A stretch of 64,000 bases of DNA from Plumapathes pennacea (lineage: Eukaryota; Cnidaria; Anthozoa; Antipatharia; Myriopathidae): positions 8,658,684 to 8,722,683 of the forward strand of contig OZ038471.1 of the NCBI GenBank assembly GCA_964036295.1. Direction: 5' to 3'. Shown piece by piece: positions 1 through 10,315 of this stretch. The position numbers and the translations under genes are program-made. How positions within the stretch are numbered: position 1 is the first letter of the stretch; the number at the start of each line of letters is the position of its first letter. Below the pieces are notes generated by a model. The model was not told where the DNA came from, ran no database searches, and worked only from the letters and a program-made list of their open reading frames with translations.

Positions 1-770
1 TTCCAGCAGGCCTGATAAGTCTTCTTTTCTGATTTTCTGCTTGAATAAATTGAGGCTGGATGCTGTTCTAAGACCTACTGTATGCTTAGTTTTGTCCATA
101 TGAAGGGCCCTAAATATCTTATCGAATGCTTGCCGTAGCATACGGTTTCAAACCTTGTATGCCTTATATCTTGCATGATATTTTCCAATGCTATATACAG
201 AGGATAGATCTATAGCGTTTCTCATTCACGAGTTGGCTTACAGGAGCCTTTGATTATTAACGAACTTAGAACACTCGGCTGCCTATTTCGAGCCCGGATT
301 TCGAGGAACATTTGAACTCTTCATAGAAATTGAGAATCGCATACTTGCGGAACTCGTAACGAATGCATCTATTTTTCAAATACAAATGGTCTATGTCTTT
401 TATAATAACATCATTATCAAGGTGAGAGAAATTATGCCAACAGTTAATTTGTGTTAAACCGGAAGTGACGAATTTAAGTTGTGTTTTGTTAACTTTACTT
501 ATTTGGGCATGTACACGTGATAGACACGCGAAACTGACACGGTGTAGGTTTACGATAGAGAGAAGATAGGATTTCAAGCGAGCGAGTTTTGTGATTGTAC
601 TGTGACCATTAAAGACGCGTTACTGAAGAAAAACACAGCGAGTGAATTATTGTGGACATCTTAATCTGGAGGCAATTCACGACATAGGCATAAAAAAGAA
701 AAAGCGTGTAAACTTTATTAACTCCAATTCAAAGACAAATACTGTAGATCGAAAGAACAAGGTTGCCAAC
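1..770. other. No gene recognised
   Basis: AT-rich sequence without a supported gene. The longest minus-strand frame (266-577, ~103 codons) begins at TTG rather than ATG, resembles no family I know and has no splice context. No RNA gene or clear repeat was seen. Confidence 0.5.
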
Positions 771-1786
771 AGGTGTACTTTAGCTCCTGTTGACCGACTG
801 CCGGTCAATACGGTCGACTTTCGATGTCGGTCGTACCGACCAACAGTCGGTGACTGTCGACTGGCAGCCGACGCTGGACTGTCGGGCGATTGAGTCGACC
901 GACCGTAACCTACTGTCGAAGACGTGTGTTTTTTCTTAGTCAATCTTTCGTGCCTAAAATAAGTTTGCGTACCGGTTCATCAAATATGATCGGCCCATAT
1001 ATGGTACATCTTTAGTATAAGAAGTCGTATATTTTGGTCTGTAATAGGGTAGGAGTTTTGAACCGTGCTGCACACCCCTACGAAAAAGTTGGGGAGGATC
1101 CTAAATCCCCTGGCATTAAAATTACGGTACACTAAATATTTCACAGTTCTGCCAAGTCGTACTTTATATTGTCGTGTATCTTTACATTGACTTTAAGCTT
1201 GGGGAAAAAAATTACACTGTCCAAATAAAGGAAAACAACTGTTGAAGACTCGCAAAAGATGTCCTAGATCTCTTACAGTCACTGGATTTCTTATTGATCA
1301 TCCCCCGTATCTCTTTGTGTTTTCTTAACATTATCTGCATTGGGTTCTGGTATTTGGAAATGCATTTCCGTAGAAACTTCACTTCAAGACGTTCCTTTCA
1401 AAGATACTTGTGCATACCCACTCCAGCAATAATTGCAATAAATGTATTTTTTATATTTATTCAAAAACCGGAAATTACACGCGCTTTTGTCATTTCTTGA
1501 TAAACTCGCGGTGTCTAAGCTAAAACGACATGCAATTGCCGATTAATGAAAATTCAATTTAGAATTATAAATGCAGTTATTATTTACTATAAAAATGCTG
1601 CCTGTTGAAAAAATATATTGCTGACTGTTGGTCGACCGTCGGTCGGGCAGCTGTCGGCCGACACTGTGTCGGCACACAGTCGACCGACTGTCGGCAAAGA
1701 TATGCAAAACAGTTGACCAACTCTGACCGACTGTTGGTCGAAACGTCGGCCGTCAGTCCACCGACCGACGGGTGCTAAAGTACACT
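771..1786. mobile_element. Non-autonomous DNA transposon with GTCGACC-rich subterminal repeats
   Basis: The ends are inverted copies of one another: the left end reads AGGTGTACTTTAGC and the right end GCTAAAGTACACT. Just inside each end lies a ~130-150 bp block (about 785-905 and 1625-1770) packed with variants of GTCGGTCGACCGAC, CTGTCGG and TGTTGGTCG, themselves partly palindromic. The ~700 bp core is AT-rich with no transposase frame, so it would have to be mobilised in trans. No convincing target-site duplication was found (flanks GCCAAC and TGGTCC), so I do not assign a superfamily. The subterminal blocks resemble arrays of transposase-binding sites, which is an inference. Confidence 0.7.
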
Positions 1787-3265
1787 TGGTCCTTTCATTC
1801 TCCCAAAAACAATTGGCACAGGGGCCTAATACTCGACAAAAACAACATTATAACTCATCCTCAGCAACAACAGAACTTAAAATGCAAACGTGTGTCTCGA
1901 AACTCGATTCGTGTCAAGTTTGGTGTTCAGCCGCCATTCCCCACTCCGCCAGGTTCCATCGATTAAACCATTTATGAAGTCTAGATACAGTACCTGTAAT
2001 GGTTTATTTAATACACTAAAAAGAAGAGCTCAAGAATACTCTTATATTTATGTATGTCAAAAACTGTGCCTCATATCCCATGCTGAATGAATCCCAGCTT
2101 TTCTTTGTGCACAGTTACTTAAGAGGTTGACTAGTTTACTGTCAACTGAAGAAGATAGCGTAATTTCTTAGTTATTCTTTTATTTCCACGAGTATCTTCA
2201 AGATATTCTTATACTGTAGTAAACATTTTCTAAATATGACAATCCTCATTTATGAGAGCCTGAATTTCATTGCAAATATGAACATTTATCGAGCTTAAAA
2301 TATTATCAACTTGACTTAAATTTCTCTTCTGAGTCAGAGCTTATCAAAGCTTTTCATCTATTAGGTTTTTAGGACTGGGTAAGGGTGGCACAAATGGAAA
2401 GCCCTGTTGACATATGACTAGAAATCCCAAGTCTCCCATTTCAACTATTCATTTCTATATCCTAGTTATACTTATTATTAGTAGTATCTTTACCAACATG
2501 CGCACCACTTTATCTCGTTTTTCTTTTTTTTTTTGTTAACTTTTTTTTTTCAATCTCTCATATATTTATGTTTGTGTGAGCCACTGTGAAAATAACATAC
2601 TGCAGATGAGCTCTAGCTCCAGAAGAAAAAATGAATGCAAAAATTATTCATTTTTTAAATATTAATAATGTATCTCTGGAAGATCCACCAAGACCGATAA
2701 TATGCACATTTAGCAATTTGTTTGTTTTCCATTAACTCAATGGTACATTTTCCTTGACATCAAGAAAGAGTTTCTGACATAGCCAAACTCCAGGAAGTTA
2801 CTAACCTATCTAGAGAGCCTTTTTGGATGAGAGTCCAAAGTAAATTGTGTACCTGCTTTGGTTTTGGTATTCAACAGTCATCTAAAAATCATAAACGGCT
2901 CCAGTAAACTAGTCTATCAAAAATTCTGGCAAGCAAAGCTTCCTAATTTATGTGGTATAGACAAAATATCTTGGTGCAATCTTTTGGACTATGAGCAAGG
3001 CTGATGAAAAAAAGAAGGCTTGACTAACTAGCCCAAATACAATAGTTGAGCAAGACGGTGTACAGAAAATGCAAACTTTCATTAAGACAGTTGCATTGTA
3101 ATCATGTTGGCCAAAAAGAAAAGCAAACAAACAAACAAACAAAATGAAAACAAAAATTACCTGTCCACCCAGCTACAGTATTCCCAGCATAGACCCAAAA
3201 GAATGCACCCCTTAATACATTATGCAAGATGTTTTTCAGTTGAACTAAGTCAGATTACCCAGACA
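1787..3265. other. Intergenic, no gene recognised
   Basis: Only short frames without recognisable similarity. Contains T-rich runs near 2520-2552 and an (AAAC)n microsatellite near 3123-3142. It probably holds the 3' untranslated region of the minus-strand gene ending at 3266, but I saw no canonical AATAAA close to that stop. Confidence 0.5.
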
Positions 3266-6200
3266 TCATCTGTCCACAGTGCTCTGGTCTGATGGAGAAG
3301 AGAATGCCTCCAAAGCCTCGAGTGACTTCCCAGCAATCCTTGTGGCCTCCATTCCCTGAGCCAGGGCATCTTCCCATGAGTCATTGAGGGCATGTCCATT
3401 AGACATGGGAGAGACAGCTGTGGGTTCAAACAGAGATTCTTTCAGGACCACAAGAACACTGTTGAAGAGTTACTACTACATGTAACTGTTGAAGGTATAA
3501 AAAATATTGATATACGGGTAACTCTTTGACAATTAATTTTAACTTTATTTTTCCAGTTTTTCACCAGTCTCTCTCATGCATACTGGTTATACATACGCTC
3601 AACCTGGTTATAAGGACTGACCTGTCTGATAACACTGACACTGAACAAGTACACTGGAGTATGTGCTGTTCTTTCCCATTCTACTTTTAATATTGACAAA
3701 TTATATTATATAAAATACTGGTACTCACATCCAGGAGGCTTGTGTGCAGAGAGTGAGCGTGCTTTGACTTTTTCAAGGAAAGCATCGAAGTCATCCACGT
3801 CCATCTCAACACTAATATTAAACATAAGATAGGCATGGATCATTTCAGGACACATTGCATTGTAAACGTTTTAAAGGAGCTTGCTTCTGGGGGGTGTCTC
3901 CCTGAAATGGCATTTCCTTCATTTTTGTGGTAGTACTGAGCCAAATCTATGTGGTTTAAATCGACTATTTGAAGAACGTAGGCTGTAATAGTTCAGCCAG
4001 GCATGAGACATTGGTTCATATGTGTAAGTTGGCGTGAAATCCAAGTTTCCAGCCACAGGTGTTAGGGGTGACTATACTGTACCTGTCCAAACTCAATCCA
4101 TCATCTGACATCCATGATGACAATGATGAGTCGTCAAGGAATCCTCTGGAATTTTTCCCTTTGGATAGTTTAGGTTCCTATGGCAGAAGCAGAAATAAGA
4201 CATCATTTTATTAGGCTTGCAATGCAATTATTTAACCATACAGTAAAATCTGTAATGTTTAAGAAATATATAACATGTTCCCATAAAATAAAATAAAATA
4301 AATAAATCACTTTATTTGAGTCTCAATGTATTTAGCACTGCCACGCTAATTGGGGAGACTTGAAAATGCAGAAACGAAATATCATAAACTGAACGCAAAT
4401 TCGTTAAGAATCCCAACTGGTCAGAGGCTAACCAGTTGGCTATTTACATAGTGTGGCTGAGGACTTGAACTCAGGGCTACCGTGTTGCAAATTCAGCTAG
4501 TGGTCAGAGTGGGACTTGAACCTGGGACCTCCAGATTTCAAGTCCAGCACCCTAACCACTTGGCCACACTGCCTCCCTTGTAACAAAGCCTGTCTAAACA
4601 AGCAGGAAGTTGGGGAGTTCACTGACCATGAATGACATGATCAGACATCATGATTCCCTTAAAAGTTAACTTACATTTTGCCTCAGCTTCTCTTCAGGTT
4701 ATCAATATGCTTCAATGAAATCATTTTTTAAAATGACATTGTCTTGTCCATAATCATTACTGGTATTGCTGCAACCTGAAAATAATATTCTCCGACTCTT
4801 CACTGACTTTGACAAGAATCTCAACCTTTCCCTGACTTGATGAAACTCCCTGCTTTTCCCTGAATTTTCCCTGACAATGACAATTCTGATATCAGCTAAA
4901 TTATCACACATTTACCTGGATTTGTTTGGCTTGTTTGGCAACTCTTGCCGCTTCTTTTTTTGCTTCGTAGTAAGCCTACACCGAGATATATGACATCAGG
5001 TTAAAAAAGTGTGATGGAATTGCATAAGATTTTCACTCCGGCCCAAGCAGATCCCCTCAATGGTTCCAAAATTGTCGAGGCACTTCCGAAAAAATGCTAA
5101 ATTTTGGGTTTGCTTCCTTCGCTTTATCATAGTCCCTACCCCCCCCCCCCCCCCCCCCCCCTTTTCACTGTTGATCCAGTAATACTTGTGTAACATATCT
5201 GGGGGCTCAAGCAACATTGCAATAGGGGAAGGGGAGTAGGGAAACAAACAAAACGAAAATCGAAAAAAAGCATGTAAGTAAGTGTCTCAAAGTCTATTTT
5301 TGCAACCAGTTGCTCTCCCACATGTAAATTTAATAAGAACTCAAATACAAGACCTCGTTATAGCCCCCATATCCCCCTCCCTCCATGTGTACTACACTAT
5401 AGTGACATAGTGATACCTTCTACAACAACCAAATATAATATTTTATTATATAAACTAGCTGCCATTGAGAGCATAACTTCATAATGTTGATGATCCAGTG
5501 CAAAGCCCATTCCCTTCTAATGTAATATACAACATACTCTTCTGGAAAGGGTCTAAAAATAGCCAAATACTTAGGCCAAGAGTCTGGGCCCCACTTGTCA
5601 AGGGGCAGAGCTCTCAACAGGTGGGGAAAAACAATATATTGGTACACTAAAATTTAGAGCTGAAACAAGTTTTGCTGATAAAACTTGGTTCCTGTCACAT
5701 ATAAACACTCAGACATCATACTTGGATTTGTGTGCTTATGAAAAGATCCATGCAAATGTTGGGAATTAGATGCATATTAGAAAGCTCCAAAAATGCAATA
5801 CCGTTAATTGTGCCAAATTTTGCACAAAATGTTGATGTTCACCTAAAAAAAAGTTCTAACCAATTTTCTATAAGTGGTAAATTGACCCGATTTAATGTAA
5901 TTTATGTAGGGGATTGACATGGCTTTCTAGGAGACTGGGAGATGAGACGCATACATGCAGGAGACTCCCACGTAAAGCTGGAGATCAGTTGTCAAGTCTG
6001 CAACTATCTAAGATTAAAATCTAGTGTTTCCATGTATGGAATGAAACTGTAATCCTTGCAGGTACTATAATAGCTCATACCTCCTCTTCAAGCTTCAAGT
6101 CTTCCTCTTGTTTCCACAACTAGAAAAAAGTTAAATTTAAGGCATCAAAAAGGTGCATGTGCAATTTACAGATAGTGCTACTTTAGCCAAATGGCTGGCC

Positions 6201-9200
6201 TTTTGTAACAACCCTGGCCATGTGACCCACCCAACCTATAAGATTTAGCACCTGAGCCAAGTGGAAGTACAGATTATAGCAGCAGAAACCCAGGGGGTCT
6301 ACTCAGGTGCATGTATGAGTGATGGGGAGGTGTAAATGAGGCCAAACATTTTATACCCAAGAAAAGGGCAAAGGCCCAGCACAACCCAAAACAAGGCCAT
6401 AACCCAAACACGGTCTTCGTGTCACTTGCATGTAGTGTTGGCTTATAAGTGTACTTTGACATAAAATTGAGAATGCTGGGATACAATGCTTTTTATATCA
6501 ACCCAAAAAAGGATCCCAGTTGTTTATGCATGATATCAGTTGGCCCTCCAGCTTCCTTTCATTAGGGCAAAAAAATAAAAAAAGGAACCAAAACAAAACC
6601 AGAATTTGCCTTATTTAGTAGCTTTTCTTGGTAACAAGTTAATACTATAGTCTCTTCATCTTTCATGCAAATAAAATTCAAGCACTCCTGTAACTTCCAG
6701 CAAATGTTGTAATTATTATAAATTATGGCTGCAAGTTTGTTATCTCACCTGGGCATCAATCTCAGCATCAAGCTTCTTCTGCTGTTCAAGGAGTTCATCA
6801 TATTTTTTCTGAGTCACAAGCTCTGTTTCCACATCTGTTAAAATTCGTCTAAGAAGAAAAATCTGTGTTATTTATGTTGCATGTTAGATGGATGACCTAC
6901 CAATAATTATATATAAACAATAAACTACTTTTGGTAAGGAAATTAAATATGCACATGGATCATAAATAATATTACTCAACAGTATACTGTTCAGTAGCTA
7001 CTATATAACCTTTTGTCCCACCTTCATTACCATATTATTTTATCATAATATAATTAACAATATTATTCGCCGAAGTGGAGGTGAATAGTGGTGGATATTT
7101 ACCGAGCTGTTTCGGCGAGGAAAATATCCACCGCTATTCACCGAGACTGAGGCGAATAATTGTTTTAGTATATACCACACAAGTTTAATAGCCAACTCCC
7201 AAAAGCTATTTTATTTCCGACAAAAATGAGCAAAAATTGGGCTCGCGCGCCATTTTGTTTTACCGGAAGCCGCTGGGAGGTGAATAGTACTTGATATTCT
7301 GAGATTGAGAAGCCAATCAGAGCACGTGAAAAGCACTATTCACTTGTGTGGTATATACTAATATTACATAATCATATAAAATTTTAACCACACCATTCAA
7401 ATTGTGGTATAACTCAAGAGAATAAAATATTATTGGTAGTTAAAAACTATTAGGGTTTTATTCGGTTTTCCTTAGTGACATAAGCATAAGCACAAGCAGA
7501 TATATAAGCAGGAGAATCTTGCCCTAACCAAAACTTGCTTTTGTACAAATATCAAGACATAAGATCCACATACTGTACGCATAAAGAAAATGGAACATTT
7601 CCATTTTCTTATGCTTAAAGCATCAATCTGCTTATGATGAAAATACCAGTCTCCAGAACACATGATGCAGCTACTGGTACAGTACTCTTGTTTAAACCCT
7701 AGCTTTTACTGGGAATTGCAAAATTCTCCCAACTATCCAAGAAACTGAAATTTCCAGTGGCCGTAAAAGAGCGGGCTTCACCAGCCATCAACTCATTGTA
7801 TTGATCTGTCACATTTGCTTTGAAAGGTTTGTTCCACACCACATTTGAAGCTTTATGTATTTGATACAGCAAGAGAAGGGGAGGGGGGATGCTTATTTGA
7901 AAAAAAAAAACACAGTGGAGAGGGGCATTTATTTGAGAGGGGGCGCTTATTTGAAGGAGGGTGCTTATTCAAATTATTATGGTAATCTGACACATTGCGC
8001 TAGAGGTCACCTTGATAAGATCTTGATCTAAAAGTAGAAGGAGTTTTGGCTGGAGCATCCAAGCAGCTTTATGCTAAAAATTCTTGAAAGCAGCCAGCCT
8101 CTATTGTTTCAGGGTGTAGCTGCTTATGAGAACCCATTCTGGTAAGTGACTATAGCTCTAGCTACAACTACTTTTTCAAATGCTTGAGATGGTTTCCTAC
8201 AGCTTCGACTGTATAAACTCTCAAGAGTATATGTATACCAACCTGGGTCTTGGTTCAAAGTCTTCCTGTAAAAATAAACACAATGCTTTCAGAGCCCAAT
8301 AGCTGTTATTCCAGGTGTCAGTGGTTTGACATACAAACAAGGTGAATGCCAGTCACTTCAGCATTGTATCAACCCAAAAGCCTTGTTTACGCACTTCAAC
8401 AAACAAAAGAATATTGGACTGCAGGCTCAACTGCAATGACAGCTATTGCATATTTACCACCTGAATTAATGTGACCATGAACTCTTCCCCTGTCACTCAT
8501 AATAAATGTATGTACGATATCTTTTAATTTAGAGCATTTTGATTTAAATGTATGTTCTCCAAAGCAAAGAAACTGTGTGCATCAAAGTGAGAATCAATCA
8601 TTGCGTCAGCTTTCATTCGATTCATTTTAAGCATCCAAATGTCATATTGCATCCCAGATTTCTGCCCAGTTATTGAGCTGCAGTTTACTGCAATTTGATT
8701 CAGTATTTTACAACCAATGACATTCTCACAATGGTTCAAACAAGCTTCCCAGTTGATAGTAATCTAGCAGGGAATTATAGACAAAAAGTTGACATCACAT
8801 GCATGCACTCTCAGCCAAACTGATCAAGAAGCAATATTTCTTTCTATAATATGATTGTGACAAAAGTGTGACATTTGTATAAAATACATACAATCCAGAC
8901 TAAAAACAAATCAAATTAATGTGAGGTAAAGACGATAAAAATGCAAATATGATAATTGAGAAAATATTGGCAAAGCAAAAGAAACTATCCAGGAAAGTAC
9001 AACTCAACAGAATACTTACATCATCAATCAAGTTCTCAAACTATTGACAGCATGACGAGGAGGAACAAAGAAAACATTGAAAAGTCAGAAGAAATAATAC
9101 AAAGCTTCTTTGGAATAACAATAACGTCACATTTCAATTTTATTATCAGCTGAGTGTCACCTGAAAGTCACATGACAAAATGATCGTCAAAAGTTCACAA

Positions 9201-9859
9201 GTTGAAAAAGTGAAAAAGTGAAAAAGTGCCCCTTAATCTAAAGAAACATAACCAAGTTATTTTTTCTTTGGTAAAACACAACGGAGCCGACTATAATAGA
9301 GTTGTATGGCTTAGTTTCCACTCAAGCTGTTCGAAGCACAGTGGTCGACTGGTTGTCATCACGTGTTGTTTTTTCACATTTCTTCATTGAATTCGCGATT
9401 TACTTGAATGCTTTTGTTCTAAGAAACTTTTAAAACACTGACCTAAACGAATAAAAAGTACTGCAAAAATCGTGCTCACGAACTCTTTTAATAGGTGGAG
9501 GAAACTTTTAAAAGATGCTGTCCGGCTATATTGACAAATCCAATCGCAACACAGGCTGAAACGTGTTCAAACTTTTATGTCTCACGATCGGGCACAAGTA
9601 TTAGCTCCCTTAGACCTTTGATTGAATTGATCAAACACGTAAGCCACCCACCTCGATGCTCACTTGTTTCTCGCTGTACTTTGCACGACGATATGTTCTA
9701 AAAATAGCAGCACAAACAGCTATCAGTGAAAACCTGCCACAGTCGCGAGTTACGTTAGACAAATTTCTGCTCCTACCTGCTTCTTGGGAGAGCTGGCCTT
9801 CCAAATCTGCGTAGTTCAGCTGCAAAGGCTCCCCAGCAACCACTTAAACAGCTTACCAT
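3266..9859 (-). CDS. AP1AR: AP-1 complex-associated regulatory protein (gadkin/gamma-BAR) homologue, ten exons
   Basis: Exons (minus): 9777-9859, 9652-9697, 9020-9040, 8243-8265, 6749-6848, 6081-6119, 4916-4975, 4083-4177, ~3719-3811, 3266-3458, giving ~250 aa (human ~302). Known family role: a peripheral protein of trans-Golgi/endosomal vesicles that links AP-1 to kinesin-1 and restrains Arp2/3. Seen here: a Cys-rich N-terminus (MVSCLSGCWG), then KYSEKQVSIEFENLIDDEDFE, which parallels the conserved IEFENLVESDE stretch, then a charged helix with QEEDLKLEEEAYYEAKKEAA and RVAKQAK, parallel to the family's LEEEALYAAQREAARAAKQ. The tail is acidic and Ser-rich and ends STVDR. Exons 3 (21 nt) and 4 (23 nt) are microexons, but the frame is continuous only if both are used. 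Start chosen because the frame of ATG 9859 is the only one that splices open. Oddities: residue 2 is Val, so the usual myristoylated Gly2 is absent; the exon 9 donor is uncertain, since the strong GTGAGT at 3728 breaks frame while a weaker GTATTT at 3718 keeps it. Confidence 0.8.
4284..4579 (-). mobile_element. tRNA-Ser-like SINE in an AP1AR intron
   Basis: On the minus strand the element opens with GGCAGTGTGGCCAAGTGG (box A-like), has GGACTTGAAATCTGG like a Ser(TGA) anticodon arm, and then GGTTCAAGTCC (matching box B GGTTCRANNCC). A second box-B-like GAGTTCAAGTCC follows ~60 nt later, then a tRNA-unrelated body and an AT-rich (TTTTA)n-like tail. The tail and body argue for a SINE rather than a working tRNA. 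It lies between AP1AR exons 7 and 8, in the same orientation as the gene. Confidence 0.75.
7066..7362. repeat. MITE-like inverted repeats in an AP1AR intron
   Basis: Two nested palindromic structures. Around 7066-7155, TATTATTCGCC...GTGAATAGTGGTGGATATTT pairs with AAATATCCACCGCTATTCAC...GGCGAATAAT. From 7167, AGTATATACCACACAAGT pairs with CACTTGTGTGGTATATACT ending near 7362. There is no coding capacity. Lies in the intron between AP1AR exons 4 and 5. Confidence 0.65.
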
Positions 9860-10315
9860 ATTGCGTTATACTCTAAACAGAAGCATCAAACGGTTTCATT
9901 TCCGCCGGCATTATAATTTATTGTAAAACGTAAACTACCCAGCAGTCCTTTGGAACTGTGATTGAGGACAAAAAAAATGACCGAGTGTCCCCTGTTGGAA
10001 ATGCTCTCATTTTTAAACACAGGAAATTTGCTTGACAGAAAACCTCATAAACCGTATAGAGTTCAGTTGCTCCAACGGCTTTATGTCATTTTTGTTACCT
10101 CTTTCAAAATAAGCCTTCTGAGAACCTAAACAATCAATTCCTACCCCTACTCCCCCGTCAAATGTTTCGTTTGTCTCCCCAGTCTCACACATGCAGGTTG
10201 AGACAGGGAACTGGTGATAAAATTGCCTTTTTCATTCAACATGGCGTCTAAAAGATGATGTGTCCTTGGATCTTGGTGGTTTTTTTCGCTTGAGAGCGGC
10301 GATAGTCAGAAGAAA
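9860..10315. promoter_or_regulatory. Shared upstream region of divergent AP1AR and SRP9
   Basis: About 456 bp separate the two divergent start codons, so both promoters and 5' untranslated regions must lie here or overlap. I see no convincing TATA box placed for either gene. A bidirectional promoter is inferred from geometry alone; transcription start sites cannot be placed by eye. Confidence 0.5.

Noticed and set aside
266..577. 103-codon minus-strand frame as a gene
   Set aside because: Begins at TTG rather than ATG, no family resemblance and no supporting signals.
4488..4579. Functional tRNA-Ser gene
   Set aside because: Acceptor stem does not close convincingly and the tRNA-like head continues into a body and AT-rich tail, as in a SINE.
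9631..9843. A 70-codon protein (VVAGEPLQL...) overlapping AP1AR exon 1
   Set aside because: Starts at GTG, and its frame meets a stop after splicing; the overlapping ATG 9859 frame joins cleanly to the conserved AP1AR exons.
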